DNA of 64,000 nucleotides from Trema orientale (taxonomy: Eukaryota; Streptophyta; Magnoliopsida; Rosales; Cannabaceae). The notes under the pieces were generated by a model that saw only the letters and a program-made list of their open reading frames with translations, made no database searches and was not told where the DNA came from. Location of the stretch: assembly GCA_002914845.1 (NCBI GenBank), contig JXTC01000028.1:414967-478966 (forward strand), read 5' to 3'. Positions 46,080 through 56,155 of the stretch are shown one piece after another (position 1 is the stretch's first letter; the number at the start of each line of letters is the position of its first letter). A program made the translations under genes and the position numbers.

Positions 46080-47534
46080 CCTCAATAACTTCTTCAACTA
46101 TTGGCTTAGATATTAAAGATGGCTTCTCAATAGTTTTCAATAACTCCTTCCCACTTTTCAAAGTAATAGTATTATAATGCTCCTTATCCTTATTTCTTCG
46201 ATTTGCTTTGATGTTACTAGGTAACGCTCCTGAGACTGATTGATTATAGCGCTGGCCAATTGGCCAAATTATGTTTCCAAGGATCTCATGGTGGTAGCTT
46301 GATTTTGAAGGGTGGCTTCATTCTTTGTGATATATTGCATAAGTATCTTCTCTATAGATAATTTCTTCTCTTGTGGTGATTGCTCTTGATTCTGAAATCC
46401 TTGACGTTGCATCGATCTTGTATTTGGATTCTGCCCTTATTAATTCTGACTACTCCAATAGAAATTTGGATGATTTCTCTTTCCCGGATTGTAAGAGTTG
46501 GAGTATAGATTGTTGCATTGCTGCTGGTTATAGTTCCTCAAGAAGTGAGCTGACTCCGTATTCAAAGGGTAATGAGAACTCAAGTGGTTGTTACCACATT
46601 GCTCATAAGCTCCAACTGAGCTTTGTATTGCATGTACTCCGTGGGCTACCATAAAATTGAGCTTCTTAGTTATTAACTCTAAATTCTTGGTCAATACATC
46701 AACTTGAGCTGCCAGTGAAGAGATAACTTCTAACTCATTAATACTAACGGCTCTCCTTGGATTGACACACTCAGAAGGTCTTTGGTAATTGTTTACCGCC
46801 ATTTCTTCCAATAACTCAAAAGCATCATCCGTTGATTTACCCATCAATGTACTGCCAGCTTCCACATCTACAATAGTCCTCAAATGACCCATCAACTTAT
46901 CATAGAATACTTGAACAAAAAGCCACTTGGGTATCCCATGGTGTGGGCACTTTCTCATCAACTCCTTATAGTACTCCTAAGTTTCGTATAAGGATTCATT
47001 ATCAAATTGTACAAAAGAAGTGATGCCATTCCTCAACTTGGCAGTCGTGGTTGGAAGGAAGAACTTGGCAAGAAATTCTTGAGCTAAGTCATTCCCAGTA
47101 CTGATTGAACCTGAGGATAAGGCAATCAACCAACCCTTAGCCTTGTCCCTCGAGGAGAATAAGAATAATCTCAAGGGAATGGTATCCTCGCTAACTCTAT
47201 TGTGCTTAAAAGTGTCATATATCTCCAAAAAATTCATAATATGCTGGTTAGGATCATTACTTGGTAAACCACCAAATTGGCATATGGTTTGTACCATATG
47301 ATTAATTGTCAGCTTCAACTCAAAGTTGCTAGCATTGATAGTCGGCCTCCAAATACTAGGAGCAAACCTATCGATGATAGGAACCGCAAAGTCCCTCAAA
47401 GGTCCAGTATTATCTTGGTCTCCCATAGCTACTTGAGGGTTGACCCCTTGATTCCTTTGTCTTCGAATTTTCCTCAAGGTGCACTCAATCTCAGGATCAA
47501 ATAGTATGAATTCCGCACTCCTTGTGCATCTCAT
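46080..47534 (-). pseudogene. Degenerate Athila-type gag
   Basis: Gag starts at MRCTRSAEFILFDPEIE (47534), a recognisable Athila start. The capsid region includes CQFGGLPSNDPNQHIMNFLE, LRLFLFSSRDKAKGWL and AKLRNGITSFVQFDNESLYE. An in-frame TAG at 46977-46979 stands where Trp is expected. The frame then continues (ELMRKCPHHGIPKWLFVQVF, DDAFELLEEMAVNNYQ) to a stop at 46440. Further homologous sequence with more stops extends to about 46080. The retained domains are matrix/capsid-like, and no zinc knuckle was seen. It is non-functional as it stands. Confidence 0.85.
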
Positions 47535-47640
47535 ATAGTAAAATTAAGCACCTGAGATTAACAGCAGGAACCCCAAAAAAAAAAAAAGAATTAAATTGAA
47601 ACTAATAAATATTAGTATTAACAAGTAGTAAATCACCGTA

Positions 47641-47660
47641 CTCCCCAGCAACGGCACCAA
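47641..47660 (-). other. Primer-binding site of the Athila-like element
   Basis: The minus strand reads TTGGTGCCGTTGCTGGGGAG. It resembles TGGCGCCGTTGCCGGGGA, the tRNA-Asp type primer site of Athila/Tat elements, with two C-to-T changes. Confidence 0.75.
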
Positions 47661-47679
47661 AAATTTGTTGGGCTATTTC

Positions 47680-49137
47680 TAACACACAACTGCAAGTAAA
47701 CGAGTCGCAACAAGTAATATCGAAAATAAGAGAGTATCGTTCTCACGGAGTGTACTTGATTCACAATTGCTAACTACTAACAGAAACTAGCTTCTAATTT
47801 ATCTAAACAATAATAAGGTAATTGTTTTGAGCAAGAATTAAAAAGTAAATAATAATGTAAAATACAATAATAGAAATCAAAATTAAGCAACTAAAGATTA
47901 TTCTTAAAGCAATAATAAGGAACCTAGGGATGCAATCTACCCTCTAACTCCTCCAACTACTAGTTTTTCTCATGTTTCAATTATCCATTTGGAGTTGACA
48001 ACTGAGAATTCAAATATATTTACAAACGCCTTTCCAAGATATAAGTAAAAATATCTAGACAAGCTAATATATTACTCCTAATATAAATTGACTAGATTTA
48101 TTAAGTTTGGTTATTCTCACATAAAGGTTGTATAAGTCAGATAGGTATATTCCTATCCTATGCAAACTCACCCCACATTAGATGATCTTATGTTGTTCTA
48201 CCTATGTCTAAACCTAAACTCTCATTCCCAAGTTCATAAAGGTTTTACTCAATAATTCTATTTAATGGCCAAGAAAATAGATGTATCAAGCTCAAGATAC
48301 AACAACTAACTCAACAATAAATATCAAGAATAATTGAGAAAAACAAAGTAATTGAATTACATTATAGGTTCAATTGCCTCTGTAGAAATCAAGTTTAGCT
48401 CATGTTCATATAAAATAAATCAAAACAAATATAACAAGATTGATACATATTCATTTTCAAAAGATAGAATAGAAAGACAAGAGCAAGAGGAAAGAAAAAC
48501 TCTTTTGAAGCTTTCAATCTAATTTTTTGGACTTGAATCTCCTTCCTTAGTATTGTTTCTCCTTTAGAAATACACTAAGAATCCTTGGCTGCTAGAGAAA
48601 GTTCACGAATCAAACTCGGGAATTCTGCAACATATTCTGCACTTTTTGCCACTGCGGTGCCAAAACTGGCAAAAAAATGGCATTGTAGTGGCAAATAGTG
48701 GCGCTACGGAAGTGAGGTTGCGGTGCCATAATTTGGTGCCACGGCCATAAAATGAGGGCTATGGCGCCACAAATTGGTGCCACGGCGCCATAAAATTGGG
48801 GCTCCAGCCCCACGATTTTGGGGCTATGGCCTTATGGACTTGGCATTGCAGCCCTGTGATTTTGAGGGCACTAATTCTTCTGTGATGCGGCGTCGAACTG
48901 TCTCGCTTCTAACTTACTTTAAAAGCTCTATCACTGGTCTTCTCTCGTTATGGCGCAAGTCTGTAACCTAAATGTCTTGATTTACCTCTAATTTAGCTCT
49001 GAAAAACAACATTTTTCGCGCAATGATGTCTTACCTGAAATATGCATAAAAAACAACAAAATAAGTAAAAAGAGTTCCAAGATGAGCAATTCTTAAGGTC
49101 GAAAAGATAGTAAAATAAGTGTAAAATACACTTATCA
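47680..49137 (-). repeat. 5' LTR of the Athila-like element
   Basis: This LTR is about 1.46 kb, starting TGATAAGTGTATTTTACACT on the minus strand. The inner end is either at 47680 (…TGTGTTA, where alignment with the other LTR stops) or at 47666 (…CAACA, closer to the primer site). It contains the uninterrupted target of the TRIM found in the other LTR. The GGCGCC-rich part is at about 48640-48890. Confidence 0.85.
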
Positions 49138-49154
49138 GTCATACCGAGGCATGG

Positions 49155-49836
49155 TGTAACGCCCCAAGTCCCATATCGGGTATAATCTGGGAAGATCATG
49201 GGTATTTAAGTGATGGTCTATGAGTCCAAAAGTACCTTCAAGCTAGCACTTTTGGGTGTAGCCTAGTGGTGTTACATTTGGTATTCAGAGCCGACCTAGT
49301 CCATATCTGTATGGGCCTTGGAAAGCTGCCACGGGCCGAAATCGTGGTGAATATAGACCCTGCCCATAAGGGTTATATGTGGGCTATTGAATGTGGAGAC
49401 CCTAGCGAGGATGCTAGGCCCTTAACAGGGAGAAATTATAACCCCAAGTCCCACTTCGGGTATGCTCTCGGAAGATCATGGGTATTTAAGTGGTGGTCTG
49501 TAAGCCCCAAAATACCTTCAAGCTAGCACTTTTGGGTGAGGTCCAGTGGTGTTACATTGGTATCAGAGCTGACCCATTCCATATCTATATAGACCTTGGA
49601 AGGCTGCCACGAGTCGAAATCGTAGTGAATATAGACCCCGCGCATAGGAATTATATATGTGCTGTTGAATATAGATCCCTTAGCGAGGATGCTAGGCCCT
49701 TAACAGAGAGAAATTGTAACGTCCCAAGTCCTATATTGGGTATAATCTGGGAAGATCGTGGGTATTTAAGTGATAGTTTATGAGTCTAAAACTACCTTCA
49801 ACCTAGCACTTTCAGGTGAGGCACAGTAGTGTTATA
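49155..49836 (+). mobile_element. Tandem TRIM array with three LTRs, CATGG target duplication
   Basis: Three LTRs (49155-49276, 49437-49556, 49715-49836) alternate with two internal regions. The first two are each followed by a primer site: TGGTATTCAGAGCC at 49279 and TGGTATCAGAGC at 49558, the latter identical to the initiator tRNA-Met complement. They are of the same family as the TRIM at 41265. CATGG flanks the whole array (49150-49154 and 49837-49841), so it entered as one unit or grew in place by LTR recombination. It sits in the integrase end of the chromovirus, 17 bp beyond the Athila-like insertion. Non-coding. Confidence 0.93.
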
Positions 49837-49841
49837 CATGG

Positions 49842-50237
49842 GATCACCAAATTTGAACTTAAAAATTGGCTCCAAGATATATTGGACCATTTGAAATTAC
49901 TGCTAGAATTAGGCATGTGGCGTATCACTTGGATTTGCCACTGTAATTGGGCTGAGTGCACAATTTTTTTTATGTCTCGATACATAGAAAGTACATACTT
50001 GACCTATCACATGTCGTTTAGCATGTGAAAGTTCCAATACAAGAAAATGTAACATATGAGGAACAACTGGTTCGAATACTGGGAAGAGAGCTCAAAGTGT
50101 TTCGGAACAAAGAGACACCACTTGTCAAGATTCTCTGGCAACACCACATAGAAGACGAAGCCACTTGAGAGCTAGAAATAGAAATGTATGAAATATATCC
50201 TCATTGGTTTAACTTTCAGCTTGAATTTGTACTTTGA
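49842..50237 (+). pseudogene. Gypsy integrase C-terminus and chromodomain remnant
   Basis: This resumes the chromovirus coding interrupted at 40840. A frame through about 49877-49950 reads RYIGPFEITARIRHVAYHLD, the integrase C-terminal GPF/Y-type motif. Later sequence reads VHNFFYVSIHRKYILDLSH, then YEEQLVRILGRELKVFRNKE and LVKILWQHHIEDEAT, followed by TGA where Trp is expected, ELEIEMYEIYPHWF and a stop at 50235-50237. The last part resembles the chromodomain-like tail of Del/Tekay elements, which directs insertion into heterochromatin. Frameshifts and stops make it non-functional. Confidence 0.85.
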
Positions 50238-50275
50238 CCCTTGTATTATATTCGAATTTTGGGACGAAATTCTTT

Positions 50276-50289
50276 TAAGGAGGGAAGGA
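50276..50289 (+). other. Polypurine tract of the gypsy element
   Basis: AAGGAGGGAAGGA lies directly before the 3' LTR start TGTAAAAACC at 50290, the expected plus-strand primer position. Confidence 0.8.
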
Positions 50290-52533
50290 TGTAAAAACCT
50301 GATTTAATGAAGGGCAAAAGAGTAATTTAAAGGATAATGGCATTTTGATAATTTAGATTTTTCAGATTATTTAAATAAAATATCATGAATATTTTATTAA
50401 GTGCTACAGTTTTGAAAAATTGCATTTAAAGACCCTAACTTCCTCTTCTTCTCGCACAAAGTCCCCTAAATTCCTCTCCTATGTCACTGTTCATGCGAAG
50501 CCGAATCCGAGCTTGAGCTACCTCACGCACTGCTCCGTAAGGAAGAGTAGCCACCGATGAAACAGCAGCTGTAACCCCTGCCCCTTTTTGCCGCCGGTAG
50601 CTGGAGATCTGGGCCACCGAAAGTACTGCCCACCAATCAGATTTTCGCTCGCTGGAGCTCCGTCAGACCTCCTTTCGCAACACCACCGGCATCGTTGGAT
50701 TCGTCTCATCATCGTCGTCATTTTTCGACCAGTCTTGGCTGTCAACTCGCTGCTGGTAACATTTTCACAGTTTTGGCCGTATTAATAAAGTTTCTAAAAA
50801 GTGATATTTTTATAATTATTTCTTAACTAATTATTTTACCCGAGATAATTGTATGAGGTGAAAGAGGAGTAAAAATCATGAATAATTATAGTTGGTAAAA
50901 GTAAAAACGGTATATGAAAGTGTGATAATTTTTAAATAGAAAAAGTGGACATTTTTCTAAATATTTTCAAAAATTGATATTTTTGTAACTTTCAGATTTC
51001 AAAGCTCATCTAAGGCTCGGAATCTCGAAACTGAATTCCAACTTCAAATTTGGACTAAGTAAGATCAAGAGACAAATTTTGATATAAACTATTATTTTCT
51101 TTCGAAGTAGCACGAAAATCGAGATAGTGGCTCGTAAATAGTGCTGTTTCACGTGCCACGTGCCAGGTCTTGTACCGGGACCCACTTTTGACAAATTATA
51201 TATCTAACCTAACATTTTTGAGTGCTCTGTATTTAGTGGTGACCTCCAATTATCAATCTGAGGCTCTGTTGGGAAAGTCAGTTTTTCGAGTGAACTTGTC
51301 AAGATCTTGAAATGATCATTCGGGCACCGAAGTGACCAACGAGAGATTTTTTGAGCGTCGCTAGCTTGGTACAGCGACCATCTTGAGGTAGGGGATCTAA
51401 TTGCCTTGTTTTCTATTGTTTTTCATAAAAATTGAAATATATAGTGAAAATGTGAAATTTTGTGATTTATTTAAATTAAACTATTTTGAATAATTAATTT
51501 GGTGAATTGGTGATTTGTGAGACATTGTAGACTGCTCTGGATATTTTTCCTGTGAGTTTGTGGAATTATTTTTGGGATTTAACTAAATTATAGACACTAT
51601 ACTGCCGAATTTTTAGAGCACAAAATAGATTTTTATTTAAAAATCATAGGACATCTAGAATGTTACTGCATAGTTGCTTATACTGCCTCTCGTACTACAC
51701 ATACCATAGGATCATACATGAGGTCCATCTTAGGCATCGCAGTATTTAGTAGGTGGCTAATACCCCCACCCTCGGTGATGAGAGCTTGTAAACCCGTGTG
51801 GGGTCTTCTGATTACCCCTACTCAGTAGGTGTAGGCGTTTAGTTGCCCCTTTGGTTCGTTAGGCATAGACATATGGGTGTGCCTCCAGTTTTCTGGGATC
51901 AGGTATCAAGTAGAAAGTACTTAGTACATATAGTACGAGTAACTCTAGTTCGTGATGAGAGGATGTGAGCTCATGGGATTGGTTGATTTGTGATTTGTGA
52001 TATGTGCACTATGGATTATTTATCTAGTTTTACTTTATAGTTTTGACTATGATTTCTGTTGATGATTTTCAATGCACTGTTGACTAGATATTTTGTGAAC
52101 TACTTTCATAACAACTAACCATGCAGAGATTTTTAGAATTGAATGTTTTCACAAAAAGATAATTGGGTATCTTACTTGGTATTTCATACTCACTCCATAT
52201 ATGTTCCTTCTCAGGAAGTACTCAGTGTAACTTCGGAAGTTCAGGAGCGGAACAGTGAGAAGCTACTTTCTTTGTTAACAATTGGTAACCGTATAAGATA
52301 GTATTGTTTACTCTCTTGGCTTGTATTAATAATTAAGGACCCATGTCACGGACTCAGTATGTATAATTTATATGCCTGAATTGTGAGATGGATGATGATG
52401 CTTAACAATCTACATCTAACAGTGGTCGTAAAACTGTAGAAATTTTACTTTTAAAATTATTTTACAAATTTTCAAAAATAACTTTTGAATTTCTATTTGT
52501 GAAATTCTCTTTCTGCTAGTTCAGGTCGTGACA
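50290..52533 (+). repeat. 3' LTR of the gypsy element
   Basis: This full LTR of 2244 bp starts TGTAAAAACCTGATTTAATG and ends TTCAGGTCGTGACA. A G+C-richer segment (50440-50760) gives small open frames on both strands but no recognisable protein. Only its last 323 bp has a partner at the 5' end (36195-36548). Confidence 0.88.
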
Positions 52534-53390
52534 AGAAATCCCCAGCCCCCAAAAGTAATTTTTTGTTTTGAAAATTGAGGGCGGCTAGTATACATACCAG
52601 ATTCTAGGGGCACCGCTACAATCCAAATTAGTGCCATTTTAGTCATAGGATTAAAATCTAAAAGCTTTTTTTATTGCACGTCCAACTAATCAGTCTAATG
52701 TATCATATACTTTACCACACAAGAAACTACTTACTTTATCTTCAACATGGCATCAAAGTCTTTCCTCCTTTCTTCCATGGACTTGTGTTCATCCATTTTT
52801 TTTTAATGTCCTTCAAAAATTTTCATACTTTAACCTGGAAAAGGATTCAAGAATGACATTTATTATTCGAAAGAAAATGGTTTTATAAATACAGGCATTA
52901 AAGTTCAAGGTTATGTAGTTCAAAAAATAAAAATAAAAAATAAAAAAACCATTGAAATACAACTAAATTTCAATTTCATACCCAACATAAACTGTAAAAG
53001 AACATGCTTAAATTATTATTTATTTTTTATTTTTTAACAAAGAGCCATGAATGATTGGAAAAGCCTAAGAGACTAATATGATTTTGCATTTATTTGATGG
53101 GATATTAATCGAAATCTGAAGGTAAAATAAACCGATCTTTACTGTTGTTAATATCTTCTCAAAAAATAAAAAAATAAAAGACATATTCACGAGCCATGGA
53201 TGTGTCGTCGACCTCTGATGAGAGGTTCGTTGTTGAAGATGAAGAGATTGAGACCAACATCTTTTTTTTTTAATGTTAACTTTTATCTAATATGGGCATG
53301 TTTTTAAGATCTTTATTATTTGTGAGCCATTTTACACTTTTGATCAATTTTAAGCTCTTAGATGAAGGTTGTACTGGTGCCTCGTTTAAA
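52534..53390. other. A+T-rich intergenic sequence
   Basis: I see no gene or classified repeat. The gypsy target site begins AGAAA here, but its left partner was lost with the 5' LTR truncation. Confidence 0.45.
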
Positions 53391-53745
53391 GGTTGTACTG
53401 TAGACATCCCATGAAAGTTTTGACTTAGCATTACGTAAAAAGTACAAATACAATGCACTCTTTCTCTTAATACGGTGATGGTCAACAAATTAATAAAGTA
53501 ACAAAAGAAATTTGGTCAAACTATTTGGAAATCTTTAATTGTGGGAATCTGTATTCCTTTTTGGGTTGTACTGTAGATATCCCTTGAAAATTTTGACTTA
53601 AAATTACTAAAAGTTACAAATACAATGCACTCTTTCTCTTAATACGGTCAAGTTCAACAAATTAATAAAGTAAGAAGAAGAAATTTGGTCAAACTGTTTG
53701 GCAATCTTTAATTGCCTTTTATTCTTTTCCTGGGAATCTGTATTG
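53391..53745. repeat. Tandem duplication, about 173-bp period
   Basis: Two copies start at 53391 and 53564 with GGTTGTACTGTAGA. They share TACAAATACAATGCACTCTT, TCTCTTAATACGGT, AATTTGGTCAAACT and GGGAATCTGTATT. A partial third start (AGGTTGTACTGG) is at 53366. Non-coding. Confidence 0.85.
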
Positions 53746-53848
53746 GTCAGATAATTATCACAGTTCAGTGTTCATTAAGGCATGGCTATTTTGCCAATAA
53801 ATGTAATTATCGTTTCAAAAATCAGACGTGTAAGAAATAATAAATTAA

Positions 53849-54432
53849 GGCCACGTTTGGTGTGCCGTATTGTATTCTATTATATTGTGATATATTGTAT
53901 TAGATTATATTGTATTGTATTATTCTATTACAGTACTATGTTTGGTGTTGCATTTATATTAAGATATTATATTAAAAAGTTAATTTTAAAAAATATCATT
54001 TTTAAAAATTTATTTAGAAAAATACCATTTTAAAAAAAATTTAGGAAAATATTACTTGTAAAATTACTACTTTTTAAAAAATTTATTTACGAAAAAATCA
54101 CTTTTTAGATATACATTTAGAAAAATACCATTTTTAAAAATTTATCTAAAAAAATACCACTTTTGAAAAGGATAAAGTGACGTGAGAGAGAAAGTGAGAG
54201 AGAAAGTGATAAGAGAAAAATTAAGAACAGAAAAAGTAAGGAGAGTGAGTATTGTACAATACTACGTTAAAGTTAAAATTATGTAATACAGACATTTTAT
54301 TCTGTATTAGATAATACTTTCCGTATTTTATTAAATTTTAATGTCGTATTAGATAATACAATACAAAGACACAATCAAACACAGTATTATGTTTACAATA
54401 TAGAGTCCTTATACAGTATATCAAACATGACC
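53849..54432. mobile_element. Tourist/PIF-Harbinger-like element, non-autonomous
   Basis: This 584-bp element starts GGCCACGTTTGGTGTGCCGT. Its right end, reverse-complemented, starts GGTCATGTTTGATATACTGT. TAA flanks it on both sides (53846-53848 and 54433-54435). Its interior has a purine-rich stretch with GAGAGAAAGTGATAAGAG near 54195, also seen in the element at 34320, so the two may be distant relatives. Non-coding. Confidence 0.75.
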
Positions 54433-54435
54433 TAA

Positions 54436-54727
54436 AGGACTTGAATTATTATTATTTTTTAACCTTGAATTAACTACTTACTCATAATATTAGAGCAAAA
54501 ATTACTATAATCCAAGGGTCCGTTCTTCTCCCTGAGACAATGACACAGAATCAAACCGGCCCTCTCTCTGGATTTCTTAGCTTATCAGTTCCACCTCCAA
54601 GTCGATCATTGGTAAAAACTTGTAAAAACCTTCTTAGGTCTAGCCAAAGGAATCGTTGATAAAAATATACAAAATTTATTACCTCTCCAAGAAAATAAAA
54701 TCTAGGATTATATCCTTGGGAAAGACC

Positions 54728-54764
<37 letters not shown>

Positions 54765-55920
54765 GTCCATCAGGTTTCAAAACTTTATTCTGTTAATTTC
54801 TTTTCTAACAATATCTTTAAATATTTAATAAAAATTGAGTAAAACGAAACTTGCTTCGTATTTTAGAGATTAATACTAATATTAATTATTGTTTCAAATT
54901 ATTGATATGTCCTTGAACTTAACAGATTTTAAGATACTAAGTTTTTTACAGAGAAACCGGAACTGTTTAAAAAAAGATTAAGGACAAAAATGAAGATTTT
55001 TAATATTTAAGAACTAAACGAGATTTTCTCTATAATTTATGAACTAATGAACTAGGTAATCCTAAAATCTATAATAATAGGGCAATTTTGCAAGCTACGA
55101 AAAAAAAAAGTCTTTCTGCTTTCTAACTTCAACATTTTTTTTTTAATTATTTCAAATTTTGTTATTCATTGTTGGGTGGTAATCCAACACTAATTAATAT
55201 AATCAAACGACTCTAGTATCATGTTGCACTAGCACGCTAACTCTGTGATCGATATGTCCATACGAATCATTTTCTAGCAAACTTAGAGCTCCTTTTAAAT
55301 AAATTTTGTTAATATGTAATTAATATTTGCAAATTAGACCATTTTGATTATTGATTAAGTTGGTTCATGTGTTTATAAATTTAAATGAGGCGTCAGAAGG
55401 ACGAAAATAGGGACTAAGTACCAACTAGTGACGTATAATATTAGTGCATCACAAATTGGCTAGTGTTATATCATTACTTTTTTTAGAATTACGTTAATTA
55501 TGTATAAATATATACCTATGATATTGTTTTTTCGTCTAGATAATTAATCGAGTACATACCTAATTACGTTAAATTTGCGCTTAAATATCCGTATATATTG
55601 TCATATGTTACTATTTTATGACGAAATTATCTTTAACCGATATAAGGATTTGGTAGCTGTTGATTTGCATTGACGCATGCATGCATTTGCAGACACTGTA
55701 ACTGGAATATTGTGGAAAACACTCTAACAGTGCCATTGCAACACAAGAATCCGCATGCATTAGTAACAGTGCTATCTGCTGGTTTGGCCTGTTGACTACC
55801 AGTTAATATGCTTCTCTTTTCAATTTTTGAATTATTTTTTTATTTTCAATTTATTTTGGTATAAGTCTAAGAGATATATGTGTACCTAAATATATATACA
55901 CTATAAACAAGTCCGTCAAG
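54436..55920. other. A+T-rich intergenic sequence
   Basis: No gene is recognised. It includes the (TC)n microsatellite listed separately and a stretch near 54930-55060 that resembles the worn interior of an AAGGACAAAAAT-type MITE but lacks clear ends. Confidence 0.45.
54731..54764. repeat. (TC)n microsatellite
   Basis: This is an uninterrupted CT/TC repeat of about 17 units, likely to vary in length between individuals. Confidence 0.9.
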
Positions 55921-55925
55921 AATGT

Positions 55926-56056
55926 AGTCCCTCAATGGAACTAATCTCATTCATGTTTTGGCCAACACAAATCATATTTTAACCAATCTGTGTTGGCCAG
56001 AGCATTATATGTGCTAGTCAAAATATGAACGGGACTGATCCCGTCAGTAGGACTAT
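55926..56056. repeat. Fold-back sequence
   Basis: The left arm (GTAGTCCCTCAATGG...) pairs imperfectly with the right arm (reverse complement ATAGTCCTACTGACGG...). The innermost part is a perfect inverted pair TGGCCAACACA / TGTGTTGGCCA. It could be a small MITE or a hairpin-forming transcript; no ends or target duplication were resolved. Confidence 0.55.
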
Positions 56057-56057
56057 A

Positions 56058-56155
56058 TCTTTGCTCAAACAAGTCAAATATGAAGTGGAAGCCTTTACTT
56101 GTGAAGTCTTTGCTCAAACAAGTCAAATATGAAGTGGAAGCCTTTACTTGTGAAG
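56058..56155. repeat. Perfect 49-bp tandem duplication
   Basis: The two 49-bp units (56058-56106 and 56107-56155, starting TCTTTGCTCAAACAAGTC) are identical. The lack of any difference suggests a recent slippage event or an assembly duplication. Confidence 0.93.

Larger units (their letters stand above)
40841..49137 (-). mobile_element. Athila-like Ty3/gypsy element, minus strand, inserted in the chromovirus
   Basis: This 8.3-kb element (including a 0.4-kb nested TRIM) is inserted in the integrase of the chromovirus. Its LTRs lie at 47680-49137 (5') and 40841-42775 (3'), in minus orientation. It has a tRNA-Asp type primer site, an Athila-type gag, a DLGA protease and a scrap of the integrase C-terminus, but no reverse transcriptase, RNase H or integrase core. 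Both LTRs start TGATAAGTGTATTTTA on the minus strand. I could not find a target duplication: the left LTR ends about 14 bp short of one possible LTR end, so that junction may be eroded. It is a deletion derivative that would have relied on other copies. Confidence 0.88.
36195..52533 (+). mobile_element. Ty3/gypsy chromovirus (Del/Tekay type), nested and 5'-truncated
   Basis: The element runs from a truncated 5' LTR (36195-36548) through gag, protease, reverse transcriptase, RNase H, integrase and chromodomain remnants to a full 3' LTR (50290-52533). The gypsy order (reverse transcriptase before integrase), the RT sequence and the C-terminal chromodomain-like segment place it with Del/Tekay chromoviruses. 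The integrase is split by the Athila-like insertion (40841-49137) and by a TRIM array (49155-49836); without them the element would be about 7.4 kb. Coding is destroyed by many stops and frameshifts. Confidence 0.92.

Noticed and set aside
49438..49445. The middle TRIM LTR as a separate insertion event
   Set aside because: It has no target duplication of its own and shares internal regions on both sides, so it belongs to the array.
50435..50785. Possible captured host exon in the chromovirus 3' LTR
   Set aside because: The segment is somewhat G+C-rich with short open frames on both strands, but nothing resembles a known protein, and it lies wholly inside an LTR.
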